From the NCBI GenBank assembly GCA_017550055.1, contig JAFYMM010000173.1, forward strand, positions 1 through 9,850: a stretch of 9,850 nucleotides of DNA, read 5' to 3'. Below, one piece after another: positions 1 to 6,398 of the stretch (position 1 is its first letter; each line of letters opens with the position of its first letter). The translations under genes were made by a program, and so were the position numbers. The stretch is from Paludibacteraceae bacterium. GTDB lineage: Bacteria; Bacteroidota; Bacteroidia; Bacteroidales; Paludibacteraceae. The notes beneath the pieces were generated by a model. It was not told the origin of the DNA. It saw nothing but the letters and a program-made list of their open reading frames with translations, and made no database searches.

Positions 1-1833
1 GAAACATTGCGTGCTCGTTTCGAAAATAACTTGAAAGACGACAACGTGTTGACTCAAAAAGGTCTTATCGAAACATTCGATGCTACAATTGGTCGTTCGA
101 CAGTGTTGATGCCATTCGGTGGTAAATATCAACGCTCAGAAACTCAAGTTGGTGTTCAAAAATTGCCAGTTGATGGTTTCACTAACGATGCAAGTATGAT
201 GGCGTACGGTTTCAACCCATTCGTGTCAGCATGGAGCCCATATCATGGTGCTGCATACGCAGTAGTTGAGGCATGTGCTAAAGTAGTTGCTGCAGGTGGT
301 CGCTATGATACAATGCGTTTCTCATATCAAGAATATTTCGAACGCATGTCAAGTCGCACATCTTGGGGTAAACCACTTAGTGCGTTGCTTGGTGCTTTGA
401 AAATGCAATACGAACTCAAATTGCCTTCAATCGGTGGTAAAGACTCTATGAGTGGTACATTCCAAAATATCAATGTGCCTCCAACACTCATTGCGTTTGG
501 TATCACTATGGTTGATGCAAACAAAGTTATATCAACTGATTTCAAAACAGCTGGAGAAAATATTTATCTCTTACGTCATACACCATTGGCAAGCTATATG
601 CCAAATACCGACCAATTGAAAGCTAACTTCGATGCGTTCCATGCTCTTGTAGAAGACGGTGCGGTGTCGGCAGCATACACAATCGGTATGGGTGGTGTAG
701 CTGAGGCAGTGGCTAAAATGTCATTTGGTTCAAACGTAGGTGCAAATATCAATCTTTCAGAAAATGATTTATTTAACTATAATTATGGTTCTATTCTTTT
801 TGCGTCGTCGAAAGAATTGAATCTCCAAAACCTTGAAAAACTCGGAACGACAACTGCCGAAGCAACTGTGGTTGTTAATGGCGAATCGTTCGATATCGAC
901 TATTTATATAAGGTGAATACTGAAAAATTCGCCGAAATCTATCCTGCTACCGCAGCGGCAGAGGATATGGAAGATTTGAATGTTGAGACAACAGCTAACA
1001 CTCAATTCGAGTATCCAGGTGAAGCAGTTGAGCGTCCAGTGGTTTATATCCCAGTATTCCCAGGTACAAACTGCGACTACGATATGGCTAAAGCATTCCG
1101 CACAGCAGGTGCAGAGGTGCGTACATCAGTGTTCTGTAACCTTACAGCTGACGACATTGCCCGTTCTATTGAAGTGATGGCTCGCGAAATTCGTGGTTGT
1201 CATGTATTGGCTCTCGCTGGTGGTTTCTCATCTGGCGACGAACCAGATGGCTCGGCTAAATTCATTGCTACAGTATTGAACAATAGCGATGTGGCTCGCG
1301 AAATTCATGCACTCATCGACCGCAAAGGCTTGATTATTGGTATCTGTAATGGCTTCCAAGCGTTGGTTAAATCGGGCTTGTTGCCTTATGGTCGCTTGGG
1401 TATGGTTACTCCTGATAGCCCAACACTCTTCCGCAACAACATCAACCGCCATATCTCGCAAATGGTTACTACTCGCATCTCTACAGTGAAATCTCCATGG
1501 TTGGCAGGTTTCAATGTTGGCGATGAGCACACTATTGCTATGAGCCACGGTGAAGGTAAGTTTGTGGTAAGCGAAGAGTTGGCTCGCGAATTGTTTGCTA
1601 AGGGTCAAGTGGCATTCCAATATGTAGATGCTAATAGCAACATCACAATGCAATCGCCTGAAAACCCTAATGGTTCAAGCTATGCTATCGAGGGTATTAT
1701 CTCTGAAGATGGTTTGATTATCGGTAAGATGGGTCATACAGAACGCTATGAAGAAAACATCTTCAAAAACATTGCAGGTAACAAACGCCAGCCATTGTTT
1801 GAAAACGCAGTTCGCTATTTCCGTAAGAAATAA
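1..1833 (+). CDS. purL: Phosphoribosylformylglycinamidine synthase, long single-chain form (C-terminal half, 5' partial)
   Basis: PurL converts FGAR, glutamine and ATP to FGAM in cytosolic purine synthesis. The frame is open from base 1 (residues ETLRARF), so the start lies upstream. The 610 residues seen are about half of the roughly 1,200-1,300-residue single-chain enzyme. The first 330 or so residues belong to the second synthetase (AIRS-like) half, with the motifs LPSIGGKDSMSG and GMGGVAEAVAKMSFG. From about residue 345 a class I glutamine amidotransferase domain follows: PVFPGTNCDYD, AGGFSSGDEPDG, the nucleophile Cys at partial residue 449 in GICNGFQ, and the catalytic His/Glu pair at 579/581 in MGHTER. 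All glutaminase residues are intact, so the visible part looks functional. It is the first of four purine genes on this strand; a repeat element starts about 14 bp after its stop. Confidence 0.97.
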   Translation, partial: ETLRARFENNLKDDNVLTQKGLIETFDATIGRSTVLMPFGGKYQRSETQVGVQKLPVDGFTNDASMMAYGFNPFVSAWSPYHGAAYAVVEACAKVVAAGGRYDTMRFSYQEYFERMSSRTSWGKPLSALLGALKMQYELKLPSIGGKDSMSGTFQNINVPPTLIAFGITMVDANKVISTDFKTAGENIYLLRHTPLASYMPNTDQLKANFDAFHALVEDGAVSAAYTIGMGGVAEAVAKMSFGSNVGANINLSENDLFNYNYGSILFASSKELNLQNLEKLGTTTAEATVVVNGESFDIDYLYKVNTEKFAEIYPATAAAEDMEDLNVETTANTQFEYPGEAVERPVVYIPVFPGTNCDYDMAKAFRTAGAEVRTSVFCNLTADDIARSIEVMAREIRGCHVLALAGGFSSGDEPDGSAKFIATVLNNSDVAREIHALIDRKGLIIGICNGFQALVKSGLLPYGRLGMVTPDSPTLFRNNINRHISQMVTTRISTVKSPWLAGFNVGDEHTIAMSHGEGKFVVSEELARELFAKGQVAFQYVDANSNITMQSPENPNGSSYAIEGIISEDGLIIGKMGHTERYEENIFKNIAGNKRQPLFENAVRYFRKK

Positions 1834-1846
1834 TACGAATTTTTTT

Positions 1847-2097
1847 TCGACATAATGACATAAGAACATATTTTTCTTTTTTGTGCCTTGCTACGTCTGC
1901 GACGTATCTTGGCGAACGAATGACAGATAAAAAGAATGTAACTAAAAATTTGTCATTCTTGTGCCGGGATAAAAAACTTGTTTTTTAGCAAGGTATTTGT
2001 AAAAAAAATAGATAATAAAAAGTTGAGAGATGGATATATTCAAATTTTGCAACTTATGATTTATGACTATTTTATGTTTTTATGTCATTCTGTCTAA
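1847..2097 (+). repeat. MITE-like / structured intergenic repeat, copy A
   Basis: This non-coding element fills most of the purL-purC gap. Its ends are inverted repeats: CGACATAATGACATAA at the left (from 1848) and TTATGTCATTCTGTCTA at the right (2080-2096), with a T-run outside the left end and an A-run outside the right. Inside are nested inverted repeats: TGCCTTGCTA (1884) against TAGCAAGGTA (1986), and GAATGACA (1918) against TGTCATTC (1951). A hairpin TACGTC-TGC-GACGTA lies at 1892-1906. The same element occurs in reverse orientation at 3923-4117, with about four fifths identity by eye over some 140 bp and a shared 20-mer AAAAGAATGTAACTAAAAAT at 1930-1949. Copy A has about 50 extra bases on the right (around 2005-2070). 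I see no open frame, no clear target-site duplication and no transposase. Confidence 0.75.
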
Positions 2098-2119
2098 AAA
2101 AAACAAAAAAATAAATATA

Positions 2120-2836
2120 ATGGATTTCGAATTAAACAACCTTCTTTACGAAGGGAAAGCAAAACAGATATATGCAACCGAAGACCCTGGTGTAGTAGTA
2201 GTTCACTACAAAGACGATGCTTCGGCATATAATGGCATTAAGCGTGCGCAGATTACGAATAAAGGTATTTTGAACAACAAAATATCGTCTATCATCTATG
2301 CACAACTCGCCGACGCTGGAGTGAAAACTCATTTCATTCAACGTCTTGACGATCGCAATCAGTTGTGTCATAAGGTAGATGTAATTCCTATCGAATTTAT
2401 CGTGCATAACTATGCTGCAGGCTCTATGGCTCGTCGTTTGGGCATTGAAGAGGGTACAAAACTTAAAACAACAATCTTCGAGTGCTGTTATAAAAACGAA
2501 GACCTCGACGACCCAATTATCAACGAGCATCATGCCGTAGCTCTTGGTCTTTCTACTTACGAAGAAATGGCTGAAGTGCATAAAATAGTTGAGAAAATCA
2601 ATAATATTTTGATTCCACTATTTGCCGACCTTGATGTGATTTTGGTTGATTTCAAAGCCGAATTTGGTCGCCTCGAAGATGGTACGCTTGTGTTGAGCGA
2701 TGAACTTAGCCCTGACACATGCCGTCTTTGGGATGTAGAAACACAAGACAGTCTCGACAAAGACCGTTTCCGTCGCGACCTCGGCCGCGTAGGCGAAGCA
2801 TATCAAGAAATTCTCAATCGTTTGATGAAAATATAA
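2120..2836 (+). CDS. purC: SAICAR synthase, short bacterial form
   Basis: The enzyme condenses CAIR with aspartate using ATP to give SAICAR. The 238-residue length matches the E. coli/B. subtilis type. Motifs in order are EGKAKQIY (11-18, nucleotide-binding loop), YKDDASAYNG (30-39), LNNKIS (51-56), VHNYAAGSMARRLGI (95-109), LVDFKAEFG (175-183) and DELSPDTCRLWD (194-205). Family members I recall read VRN where this protein has V-H-N, so His96 replaces a usually basic substrate-site Arg. I chose ATG 2120 because homologues begin a few residues before LLYEGKAK and because the 19 codons upstream (from 2063) run through low-complexity repeat DNA. There is only an A-rich tract as a ribosome site. 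A second, longer purC follows 128 bp downstream, so this may be a redundant, conditional or diverged enzyme. The family assignment is firm; physiological equivalence is not. Confidence 0.93.
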   Translation: MDFELNNLLYEGKAKQIYATEDPGVVVVHYKDDASAYNGIKRAQITNKGILNNKISSIIYAQLADAGVKTHFIQRLDDRNQLCHKVDVIPIEFIVHNYAAGSMARRLGIEEGTKLKTTIFECCYKNEDLDDPIINEHHAVALGLSTYEEMAEVHKIVEKINNILIPLFADLDVILVDFKAEFGRLEDGTLVLSDELSPDTCRLWDVETQDSLDKDRFRRDLGRVGEAYQEILNRLMKI

Positions 2837-2840
2837 TAAT

Positions 2841-2960
2841 TTGAAATTTAATATTTGAAAGTTGAAATATATTAATATGACAGTATCCTCAAGCAACCTT
2901 CAAGCAACCTTCAAGCAAGAAGACTGACATCTTTTCAACTTTCAACTTTCAACTCTCAAC
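2841..2960 (+). repeat. Palindromic spacer made of inverted heptamer arrays
   Basis: Just after the short purC stop lie four 7-bp units (TTGAAAT, TTAATAT, TTGAAAG, TTGAAAT; 2841-2868). At the other end of the spacer are four complementary units (TTTCAAC three times, then TCTCAAC; 2933-2960). The 13-mer TTGAAAGTTGAAA at 2855-2867 is the exact reverse complement of 2933-2945 and again of 2940-2952. Transcribed, the spacer could fold into a long stem whose loop carries the 11-bp tandem repeat at 2889-2921. The right array ends 4 bases before the long purC ATG, so pairing would bury or expose that start region. No T-run follows, so it is not a standard terminator. Confidence 0.8.
2889..2921 (+). 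repeat. 11-bp tandem repeat, just under 3 copies
   Basis: Two perfect copies of TCAAGCAACCT (2889-2899 and 2900-2910) are followed by a partial third, TCAAGCAAGAA. The array lies in the loop between the inverted heptamer arrays of the purC-purC spacer. Its function is unknown, and it is a likely site of length variation between strains. Confidence 0.85.
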
Positions 2961-2964
2961 TTGT

Positions 2965-3909
2965 ATGAAATCATTAACAGCAACAGAATATAATTTCCCT
3001 GGTCAAACCAAGGTTTATCACGGCAAAGTACGTGACGTTTACACAGTGTCGGGCAATCGTCTTGTGATGGTAGCATCTGACCGTATCTCTGCTTTCGACG
3101 TAATCCTTCCTAAAGGCATTCCGTTCAAAGGTCAAATCCTCAATCAAATCGCAGCTCAATTCCTCGATGCAACAGCCGATATCTGTCCTAACTGGAAATT
3201 AGCTACGCCAGACCCTATGGTCACTGTTGGTGTGGCTTGCGAAGGCTATCCAGTGGAAATGATCGTGCGTGGCTACCTCTGTGGTAGTGCATGGCGTGCA
3301 TATAAAAGCGGTGTGCGTGAAATTTGTGGTGTTAAACTTCCAGAAGGTATGCGCGAAAACGAACGCTTCCCAGAACCAATCATCACCCCTACAACAAAAG
3401 CCGAAATTGGCGAACACGACGAAGATATCTCTCGCGAAGAGATTATCGCACAAGGTCTTGTGTCGGAAGAAGAATATAAAGTGCTCGAACAATACACATT
3501 GGCTCTCTTCCGTCGTGGAACCGAAATCGCTGCTAAACGTGGCTTGATTCTCGTAGATACTAAATACGAATTTGGTAAATGTGATGGCAAAATCTATCTT
3601 ATGGACGAAATCCATACGCCTGACTCAAGCCGTTACTTCTATGCAGAAGGTTATGAAGAAAACTTCGCAGCAGGCAAACCACAACGCCAATTAAGTAAAG
3701 AATTCGTGCGCGAATGGTTGATGGAAAATGGTTTCCAAGGCAAAGAAGGTCAACAAGTGCCTGAAATGACCGACGAGGTAGTAGCGGGTATCTCTGCTCG
3801 TTATCAAGAACTTTACGAAAATATCGTAGGCGAAAAATTCGTTCCTGCAGCAGAAGATGAAGACCTCCTCGCTCGCATCGAACGCAATGTTACTGAGTAT
3901 CTAAAATAA
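2965..3909 (+). CDS. purC: SAICAR synthase, long Bacteroides-type form
   Basis: This is a second SAICAR synthase, with the same reaction as its neighbour but the 314-residue architecture usual in Bacteroides and closer in length to the yeast enzyme. Motifs in order are YHGKVRDVY (18-26, nucleotide loop), ASDRISAFD (37-45), LNQIAAQFL (59-67), [10 protein letters not shown] (101-110, retaining the Arg that the short form lacks), LVDTKYEFG (196-204) and [11 protein letters not shown] (214-224). A C-terminal extension, [18 protein letters not shown] (242-259), is typical of the long form. ATG 2965 gives the expected N-terminus ([14 protein letters not shown]) and sits 4 bases after a TTTCAAC heptamer array. 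There is no Shine-Dalgarno, as is usual in this phylum. Every motif is intact, so I expect this to be the main housekeeping enzyme. Confidence 0.96.
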   Translation: MKSLTATEYNFPGQTKVYHGKVRDVYTVSGNRLVMVASDRISAFDVILPKGIPFKGQILNQIAAQFLDATADICPNWKLATPDPMVTVGVACEGYPVEMIVRGYLCGSAWRAYKSGVREICGVKLPEGMRENERFPEPIITPTTKAEIGEHDEDISREEIIAQGLVSEEEYKVLEQYTLALFRRGTEIAAKRGLILVDTKYEFGKCDGKIYLMDEIHTPDSSRYFYAEGYEENFAAGKPQRQLSKEFVREWLMENGFQGKEGQQVPEMTDEVVAGISARYQELYENIVGEKFVPAAEDEDLLARIERNVTEYLK

Positions 3910-3922
3910 TATTTTTTTGTCA

Positions 3923-4117
3923 TTAGACATAATGACATAAAGACAAATTGTTATATTACAGATGCCTTGCTAAAAAAACAAGTTTTTTTATTTCGGCATA
4001 AGAATGACATATTTTTAGTTACATTCTTTTATATGTCATTTGTTCGCTAAGATATGCCATAGGCATAGCGAGGCGTATGTAAAAAGAAAAAATATGTTGT
4101 TTTGTCATTCTGTCTAA
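3923..4117 (-). repeat. MITE-like / structured intergenic repeat, copy B (inverted relative to copy A)
   Basis: This is the reverse-oriented counterpart of 1847-2097. Its ends are TTAGACATAATGACATAA (3923-3940) and TGTCATTCTGTCTA (4103-4116), an imperfect inverted repeat. Shared inner blocks are TGCCTTGCTA (3963), a CAAG flanked by A/T runs near 3974-3990, GAATGACATA (4002) against TATGTCATT (4032), and the 20-mer ATTTTTAGTTACATTCTTTT (4011-4030). The hairpin TATGCC-ATA-GGCATA at 4053-4067 corresponds to the hairpin of copy A but with changed, still complementary arms. It is about 195 bp, shorter than copy A because it lacks the extra segment. It lies between the long purC and purF and has no coding capacity. 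Confidence 0.75.
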
Positions 4118-4133
4118 AAAACATAAATAAAAA

Positions 4134-4177
4134 AACAAGGCGAAGCCGAGTAAAGTCTTGTTATTCGTTATTCGTTA
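4134..4177 (+). repeat. Small inverted repeat plus TTATTCG heptamer repeat upstream of purF
   Basis: AACAAG (4134-4139) pairs with CTTGTT (4157-4162) around a tight GGC-GAA-GCC mini-hairpin (4139-4147). It is followed by two tandem TTATTCG units and a partial third (4161-4177). The array ends 16 bases before the purF ATG. A leader or repeat role is possible, but nothing identifies a regulator. Confidence 0.6.
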
Positions 4178-4193
4178 CTAATAGTCATAAAAG

Positions 4194-5579
4194 ATGAAAA
4201 ATGAAATTCACGAAGAATGCGGTGTATTTGGTGTGTGGGGTGTGAAAGATGCCGCTAATCTTGCTTATTATGGACTACATGCTTTGCAACATCGTGGTCA
4301 AGAGGCTTGTGGTATCGTCTGTGTTGATGCCGATAAGGAATTTAGCCGTGTCAAAGGCGAAGGTCTCGTTACCGAAGTATTTAACGAGAAAAATCTTGTG
4401 AATCTTAAAGGCGATTGTGCTATTGCCCATGTGCGCTATGCAACAGCCGGTGGTGCCGGTATTGAGAATGTGCAACCATTCTTTTTTCACCATCATACTG
4501 GCAATTTTGCTCTTGCTCATAATGGTAACCTTGTTAACTCTCGCGAGTTAGCGCGCTATCTCGAGCATAAAGGTAGTTTATTCCAATCTACATCAGATAG
4601 CGAACTTTTGGCTCACCTTATCAAAAAGGATAATAACACAAAACACCGTATCCACAATATTATCGACGCGCTCAATATGATTGAGGGTGCATTTGCATTC
4701 CTCATTCTCAGCGACAAACGCCTCTATTGCGCTCGCGACAAATATGGTTTGCGCCCATTGTCTATCGGTAAACTCAATGGTGGCTATGTGGTAAGTTCTG
4801 AAACATGTGCATTGGATGTGGTAGGTGCCGAATTTGTTCGCGATGTAGAACCAGGTGAAATTGTAGTAATTGATGCCGAAGGTCTCCATTCATTTACATA
4901 TTCACAATTCAAACGCCACTATATGTGCGCAATGGAGTATGTCTATTTTGCTCGTCCTGATAGTGATATTGACGGTGTTAATGTGCATGCCTATCGCAAA
5001 GAGTCTGGTAAAATCCTCTATCGCGAATGTCCAGTCGAAGCCGACATCGTAATTGGTGTGCCTGATTCGAGCCTTAGTGCAGCTATTGGTTATGCCGAAG
5101 AGAGTGGTATTCCTTACGAAATGGGCTTGATTAAGAACAAATATATTGGTCGTACATTCATCCAACCAAGCCAAGAGTTGCGTGAAAAAGGTGTGCGTAT
5201 GAAACTTTCGGCTGTGCGCTCAATCGTGAAAGGCAAACGTGTAGTAATGATTGACGACTCAATCGTGCGTGGTACAACTTCTCGTCGTATTGTCAATCTT
5301 TTGAAAGAAGCAGGAGCAGTAGAAGTTCACGTGCGTATTGCATCTCCACCTTATTGCCATCCATGCTATTATGGTGTAGATACAGCTACTTACGAAGAGT
5401 TGATATCTGCTCGTATGTCAGTCGAAGAATTGTGCGAAAAGATTGGTGCCGATTCATTGAAATTCCTTTCTGTAGAAGGTCTTTATAAGAGTGGACGTCG
5501 CACCGAACTCTGCGCAGCATGTTTCTCAGGCAAATATCCAACTTCACTTTATGGGGGAGAAATTAAACAATGTAAATAA
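4194..5579 (+). CDS. purF: Amidophosphoribosyltransferase
   Basis: PurF catalyses the first committed step of purine synthesis, making phosphoribosylamine from PRPP and glutamine. The 461 residues comprise an N-terminal Ntn-type glutaminase and a C-terminal phosphoribosyltransferase domain. The start MKNEIHEE-C9-GVFGVWG implies an 8-residue propeptide cleaved to expose Cys9 as the N-terminal nucleophile, as in B. subtilis. Further glutaminase signs are LQHRGQEACGI (31-41), HVRYATAG (79-86) and AHNGNLVN (108-115). The PRPP loop is VVMIDDSIVRGTTS (350-363). Cys245, Cys391 and the CxxC at 440/443 match the spacing of 4Fe-4S ligands in the B. subtilis class, so an oxygen-sensitive cluster is expected. 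It ends the purine block; a strong intrinsic terminator lies 18 bp past the stop. Confidence 0.97.
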   Translation: MKNEIHEECGVFGVWGVKDAANLAYYGLHALQHRGQEACGIVCVDADKEFSRVKGEGLVTEVFNEKNLVNLKGDCAIAHVRYATAGGAGIENVQPFFFHHHTGNFALAHNGNLVNSRELARYLEHKGSLFQSTSDSELLAHLIKKDNNTKHRIHNIIDALNMIEGAFAFLILSDKRLYCARDKYGLRPLSIGKLNGGYVVSSETCALDVVGAEFVRDVEPGEIVVIDAEGLHSFTYSQFKRHYMCAMEYVYFARPDSDIDGVNVHAYRKESGKILYRECPVEADIVIGVPDSSLSAAIGYAEESGIPYEMGLIKNKYIGRTFIQPSQELREKGVRMKLSAVRSIVKGKRVVMIDDSIVRGTTSRRIVNLLKEAGAVEVHVRIASPPYCHPCYYGVDTATYEELISARMSVEELCEKIGADSLKFLSVEGLYKSGRRTELCAACFSGKYPTSLYGGEIKQCK

Positions 5580-5596
5580 TATTCTGAAAAAATATT

Positions 5597-5635
5597 AAAA
5601 AGTCCGTTTTCAAGTACAGAGAACGGACTTTTTTT
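5597..5635 (+). terminator. Rho-independent terminator after purF
   Basis: The arms AAGTCCGTTTTC (5600-5611) and GAGAACGGACTT (5619-5630) form a stem of 12 pairs including one T-G wobble, around a 7-base loop. Three further A-T pairs extend the base, and a T-run (5629-5635) follows. It closes the purine block. Confidence 0.93.
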
Positions 5636-5740
5636 AAGTTTGTCGTTATATATTTATATTTTTAATTTTTTTGATTTGGTCAATATTTGTAGGTAAAATA
5701 TTTATATTAGTTTTTCTTTTTTATTATATCTGTTTTATAC
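5636..5740. other. AT-rich gap with nothing recognisable
   Basis: This very AT-rich stretch between the purF terminator and the next promoter shows no open frame, repeat or hairpin that I can support. Confidence 0.5.
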
Positions 5741-5771
5741 TTTGTAATACCAAAAAAAAATACTATCTTTG
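5741..5771 (+). promoter_or_regulatory. Bacteroides-type housekeeping promoter
   Basis: TTTG at 5741-5744 and TATCTTTG at 5764-5771 match the -33 TTTG and -7 TAnnTTTG elements of Bacteroidota primary-sigma promoters, with a 19-bp spacer that is largely an A-run. It lies between the purF terminator and the DUF4199 start, giving a short leader of roughly 20-30 bases. It probably drives DUF4199 and possibly the downstream glycosyltransferase chain. Confidence 0.8.
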
Positions 5772-5806
5772 TATGATTTATTATTTTAGGGAAAATGGGA
5801 GCAAAT

Positions 5807-6304
5807 ATGAATAAACATGCCATGAATTTTGGCGCAATAATGGGAGTAATCTTTTCGATTAACTTCTTGATAACTACTATTAAAAGCCTTGCCTTATTGC
5901 AATATGGATTTGTGGTGGTAATAATATATTTGACATATCGTTTTGCGGTGCATTGTCGTGATAATGCAATGGAAGGGGCAATGTCGTATGGTTCTGTGCT
6001 TTGGTATGTAATGCAACTCTTTATGTATGGGTCTATGATTTCGGCTTTGGTGCGTTATCTGTTTTACATGTATATTAAGCCCGATTTCTTGCAAAATCAG
6101 TTGAATGAAACAATGCAAGCTTTGCAGGGAACATCTGTGGCTGAGATTATTACAGGTGATGTTTATCAACAAACAATGGAAATGATGACACCGCTTAATA
6201 TGGCTTTTCAGTCAATATGGTTAAATCTTATTTTAGGTTTAATTCTTGGATTAGTCATTGCTGCAATAGTGCGAAAGGATAAAAATATTTTTAATGCAGA
6301 ATAA
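5807..6304 (+). CDS. DUF4199 family integral membrane protein
   Basis: This is a small inner-membrane protein of unknown function. From ATG 5807 it has 165 residues. Hydrophobic segments lie at about 8-26, 30-46, 60-88 (one long or two short helices) and 132-156. A polar stretch at about 90-130 is probably outside the membrane, and the tail VRKDKNIFNAE is charged. The opening MNKHAMNFGAIMG fits the usual DUF4199 start, and GGGAG six bases upstream could serve as a ribosome site. ATG 5795 would add four residues (MGAN) and cannot be excluded. DUF4199 genes are often found beside GT2 glycosyltransferases in Bacteroidota, as here, so a role with lipid-linked sugars is plausible but unproven. The family call rests on size, topology and context. 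Confidence 0.8.
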   Translation: MNKHAMNFGAIMGVIFSINFLITTIKSLALLQYGFVVVIIYLTYRFAVHCRDNAMEGAMSYGSVLWYVMQLFMYGSMISALVRYLFYMYIKPDFLQNQLNETMQALQGTSVAEIITGDVYQQTMEMMTPLNMAFQSIWLNLILGLILGLVIAAIVRKDKNIFNAE

Positions 6305-6307
6305 ATC

Positions 6308-6342
6308 AACAACAAAGTTGTTAATTTTTGCGGAGCAAAAAT
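6308..6342 (+). repeat. Two consecutive perfect hairpins
   Basis: AACAAC-AAA-GTTGTT (6308-6322) and ATTTTTGC-GGA-GCAAAAAT (6324-6342) abut each other just after the DUF4199 stop. The second has an 8-bp stem with a GGA triloop. A GCGAAGC mini-hairpin follows at 6348-6354. They may attenuate or process the transcript between DUF4199 and the glycosyltransferase, but no T-run follows, so they are not classic terminators. Confidence 0.75.
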
Positions 6343-6361
6343 CTTGAGCGAAGCGAAAAAT

Positions 6362-6389
6362 TTTCAACTTTCAATTCTCAACTTTCAAT
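6362..6389 (+). repeat. Four-unit heptamer array upstream of the glycosyltransferase
   Basis: The units are TTTCAAC, TTTCAAT, TCTCAAC and TTTCAAT. The array has the same unit, copy number and even a TCTCAAC variant as the one in front of the long purC (2933-2960). It ends 9 bases before ATG 6399. Confidence 0.85.
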
Positions 6390-6398
6390 TTGAAGATT

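Noticed and set aside
1228..1653. Antisense open frame of 141 codons inside purL
   Set aside because: It lies opposite well-conserved glutaminase coding sequence, has no recognisable motif, and its translation looks like a reverse-strand shadow.
1971..1987. A-run, CTTG, T-run inside copy A read as a terminator after purL
   Set aside because: The stem would be almost entirely A-T with a 2-base loop and no GC core, so it is too weak to call.
2063..2119. Upstream start extending the short PurC by 19 residues
   Set aside because: The extension runs through the terminal inverted repeat and A-runs of the repeat element, and family members begin close to the ATG at 2120.
1834..2119. Riboswitch or purine-sensing leader ahead of purC
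   Set aside because: The spacer structure is explained by the repeat element that also occurs inverted at 3923-4117; I see no purine riboswitch core.
2838..2964. CRISPR-like array in the purC-purC spacer
   Set aside because: Units are 7 and 11 bp and directly adjacent, with no unique spacers and no cas genes.
3199..3615. Antisense open frame of 138 codons inside the long purC
   Set aside because: Phe-, His- and Thr-rich composition opposite conserved PurC motifs, with no start context; shadow of the sense gene.
6390..6398. TTG start for the glycosyltransferase
   Set aside because: It adds only three residues; ATG 6399 directly precedes the conserved ISVIVPLFNE segment.
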